From Bacillota bacterium (GTDB taxonomy: Bacteria > Bacillota > UBA5301 > JAMCQP01), in NCBI GenBank assembly GCA_023381695.1, contig JAMCQP010000099.1:1-32981 (forward strand): DNA of 32,981 bases, given 5' to 3'. This document shows, in pieces, positions 32,163-32,981 of this stretch (position 1 is the first letter of the stretch; every line of letters begins with the position of its first letter). The position numbers were made by a program, and so were the translations under genes. Below the pieces are notes generated by a model. It was not told the origin of the DNA, did not search any database, and saw only the letters and a list, made by a program, of their open reading frames with translations.

Positions 32163-32981
32163 TCAGCCTGGCCGGCTCTCGATGACGCCCCGCATCCGGT
32201 CCGCATAAGCCTTCATCAACCGCACGGGCCGGATCTCGCCGGTGAGTGCCTCAACGCCCTCGCCGGTGAGCGTCTCGGCTCCTACAACAGGAGCTTCCAC
32301 CTTGATATAGTTATCGGTCAACCCGCTGAGATACCCCGGCTCTTCCGATTGCTCGAAGAGGACCTCCAGAACCTCTCCCACGAATTTCCGGTGAAAATCC
32401 AGCGACAACTCTTCGCCCAGATGGATCATGGCCTGGCTGCGCTCTTCCTTCACCCGCCCCGGCGCCTGGCCGGGAAACCTGGCCGCGGCCGTTCCCTTGC
32501 GCGGGGAGTATTTGAAGACATGCAACCGGCTGAAAGCCATCTCTCGAACAAAATCCAGGCTGGAAGCAAAATCGGCGTCGGTCTCCCCCGGAAAGCCCAC
32601 GATCACATCCGTGGAGATCGCCACGCCCGGCGCCTCGCGGCGCACCCGCTGGACCGCCCCGGCGAACTCCGCCGTGGAGTACTTGCGGTTCATGCGTTTC
32701 AAAGTGGCGTCATTCCCGCTCTGCAGGGGAATGTGCAGGTGCCGGCAGACCCGGGGGTTCTCCGCCACAAGCCGGATGAGTTCCACTGTTACATCCGTCG
32801 GCTCCACCGAGCTGAGCCGCACCCTCGCCAGGCCGTCGACGGCCGCCACCATCCTGGTGATCCCGGCCAGGTCGATTCCATCGGCATCGTCAAGGTCCCG
32901 TCCGTAAGAACCCAGGTGGATCCCGGTCAATATCACTTCCTTGTAACCCGCCTTCACCAGCCGCGGTGGTGGTGGTGACCG
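32163..32981 (-). CDS. mtaB: tRNA t6A37 methylthiotransferase MtaB (5' end cut by window edge)
   Basis: About 272 codons of the C-terminal two thirds are present. Recognised are GYKEVILTGIHLGSYG, VRLSSVEPTDV, HIPLQSGNDATLKRMNRKY, TDVIVGFPGETDADF and FKYSPRKGT from the radical-SAM core, and a C-terminal TRAM RNA-binding domain (LSGLTDNYIKVEAP). MtaB adds a methylthio group to t6A at position 37 of tRNAs reading ANN codons. The N-terminal cluster-binding and radical-SAM cysteines lie outside the window. The first bases at the edge encode RSPPPPRLVKAG, where homologues have about ten more residues between RS and the RLVxAG segment, so the last 15-20 nt may be an assembly-edge artefact or a local deletion. 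Confidence 0.93.
   Translation of the reverse strand, partial: RSPPPPRLVKAGYKEVILTGIHLGSYGRDLDDADGIDLAGITRMVAAVDGLARVRLSSVEPTDVTVELIRLVAENPRVCRHLHIPLQSGNDATLKRMNRKYSTAEFAGAVQRVRREAPGVAISTDVIVGFPGETDADFASSLDFVREMAFSRLHVFKYSPRKGTAAARFPGQAPGRVKEERSQAMIHLGEELSLDFHRKFVGEVLEVLFEQSEEPGYLSGLTDNYIKVEAPVVGAETLTGEGVEALTGEIRPVRLMKAYADRMRGVIESRPG

Overview
The window is a gene-dense, GC-rich stretch of about 33 kb in which every supported gene lies on the minus strand, so it is read here from high to low coordinates. Both edges cut genes: mtaB on the right and a recJ-type gene on the left. Gene content and order (mtaB-hinT-rpsU, nfeD-floA, yqfC-yqfD-pgpH-ybeY-dgkA-cdd-era, queA-tgt-yajC-secD-secF-recJ, and sigI-rsgI) point to a spore-forming Firmicute of the Moorella/Desulfotomaculum kind. 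GTG and TTG starts and GGAGG-type ribosome binding sites are common, as expected for that group. An outer-membrane-porin-like gene and a b6-type quinol oxidase complex with a nine-heme cytochrome make the organism less ordinary; a more exact placement is not possible from this sequence alone.

Layout, right to left. 32981-31703: end of mtaB, then a HIT protein. 31600-31335: debris of an IS200/IS605-type TnpB element, with the zinc-ribbon end of tnpB and its structured right end, directly next to a near-consensus promoter for rpsU. 31219-28419: rpsU, nfeD and floA. 28414-26365: an accessory insert inside an otherwise conserved cluster, made of a poorly conserved membrane-anchored protein with an apparent frameshift, a long structured leader, a porin-like beta-barrel gene and a strong terminator. 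26257-17705: yqfC, yqfD, pgpH, ybeY, a dgkA-PAP2 fusion, a CNNM/CorC-type transporter, a DUF502 membrane protein, cdd and era, tightly packed and probably co-transcribed. phoH, normally next to pgpH, is missing.

17665-13222: a SigI-type promoter followed by sigI, rsgI, queA and tgt, with rsgI and queA overlapping. 13066-9599: yajC, an HD-domain protein, then secD-secF behind their own consensus sigma-A promoter and ending in a terminator. 9517-7011: a phasin-like coiled-coil protein, an ABC1/UbiB kinase-like protein and a LapA-domain protein, ending in a very long-stemmed terminator. 6845-3490: Rieske protein, cytochrome b6-type subunit, subunit IV and a nonaheme membrane cytochrome c, which together should form a menaquinol-oxidising complex. 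3422-1: a very large open frame, running off the left edge, in which RecJ is fused to a HIRAN domain and a RecQ-like helicase.

The points most worth a second look are the RecJ-HIRAN-helicase fusion, the porin in a sporulation-gene neighbourhood with its structured leader, the TnpB right end abutting the rpsU promoter, the candidate autoregulatory SigI promoter, and a 29-bp tandem duplication that doubled a translation start.
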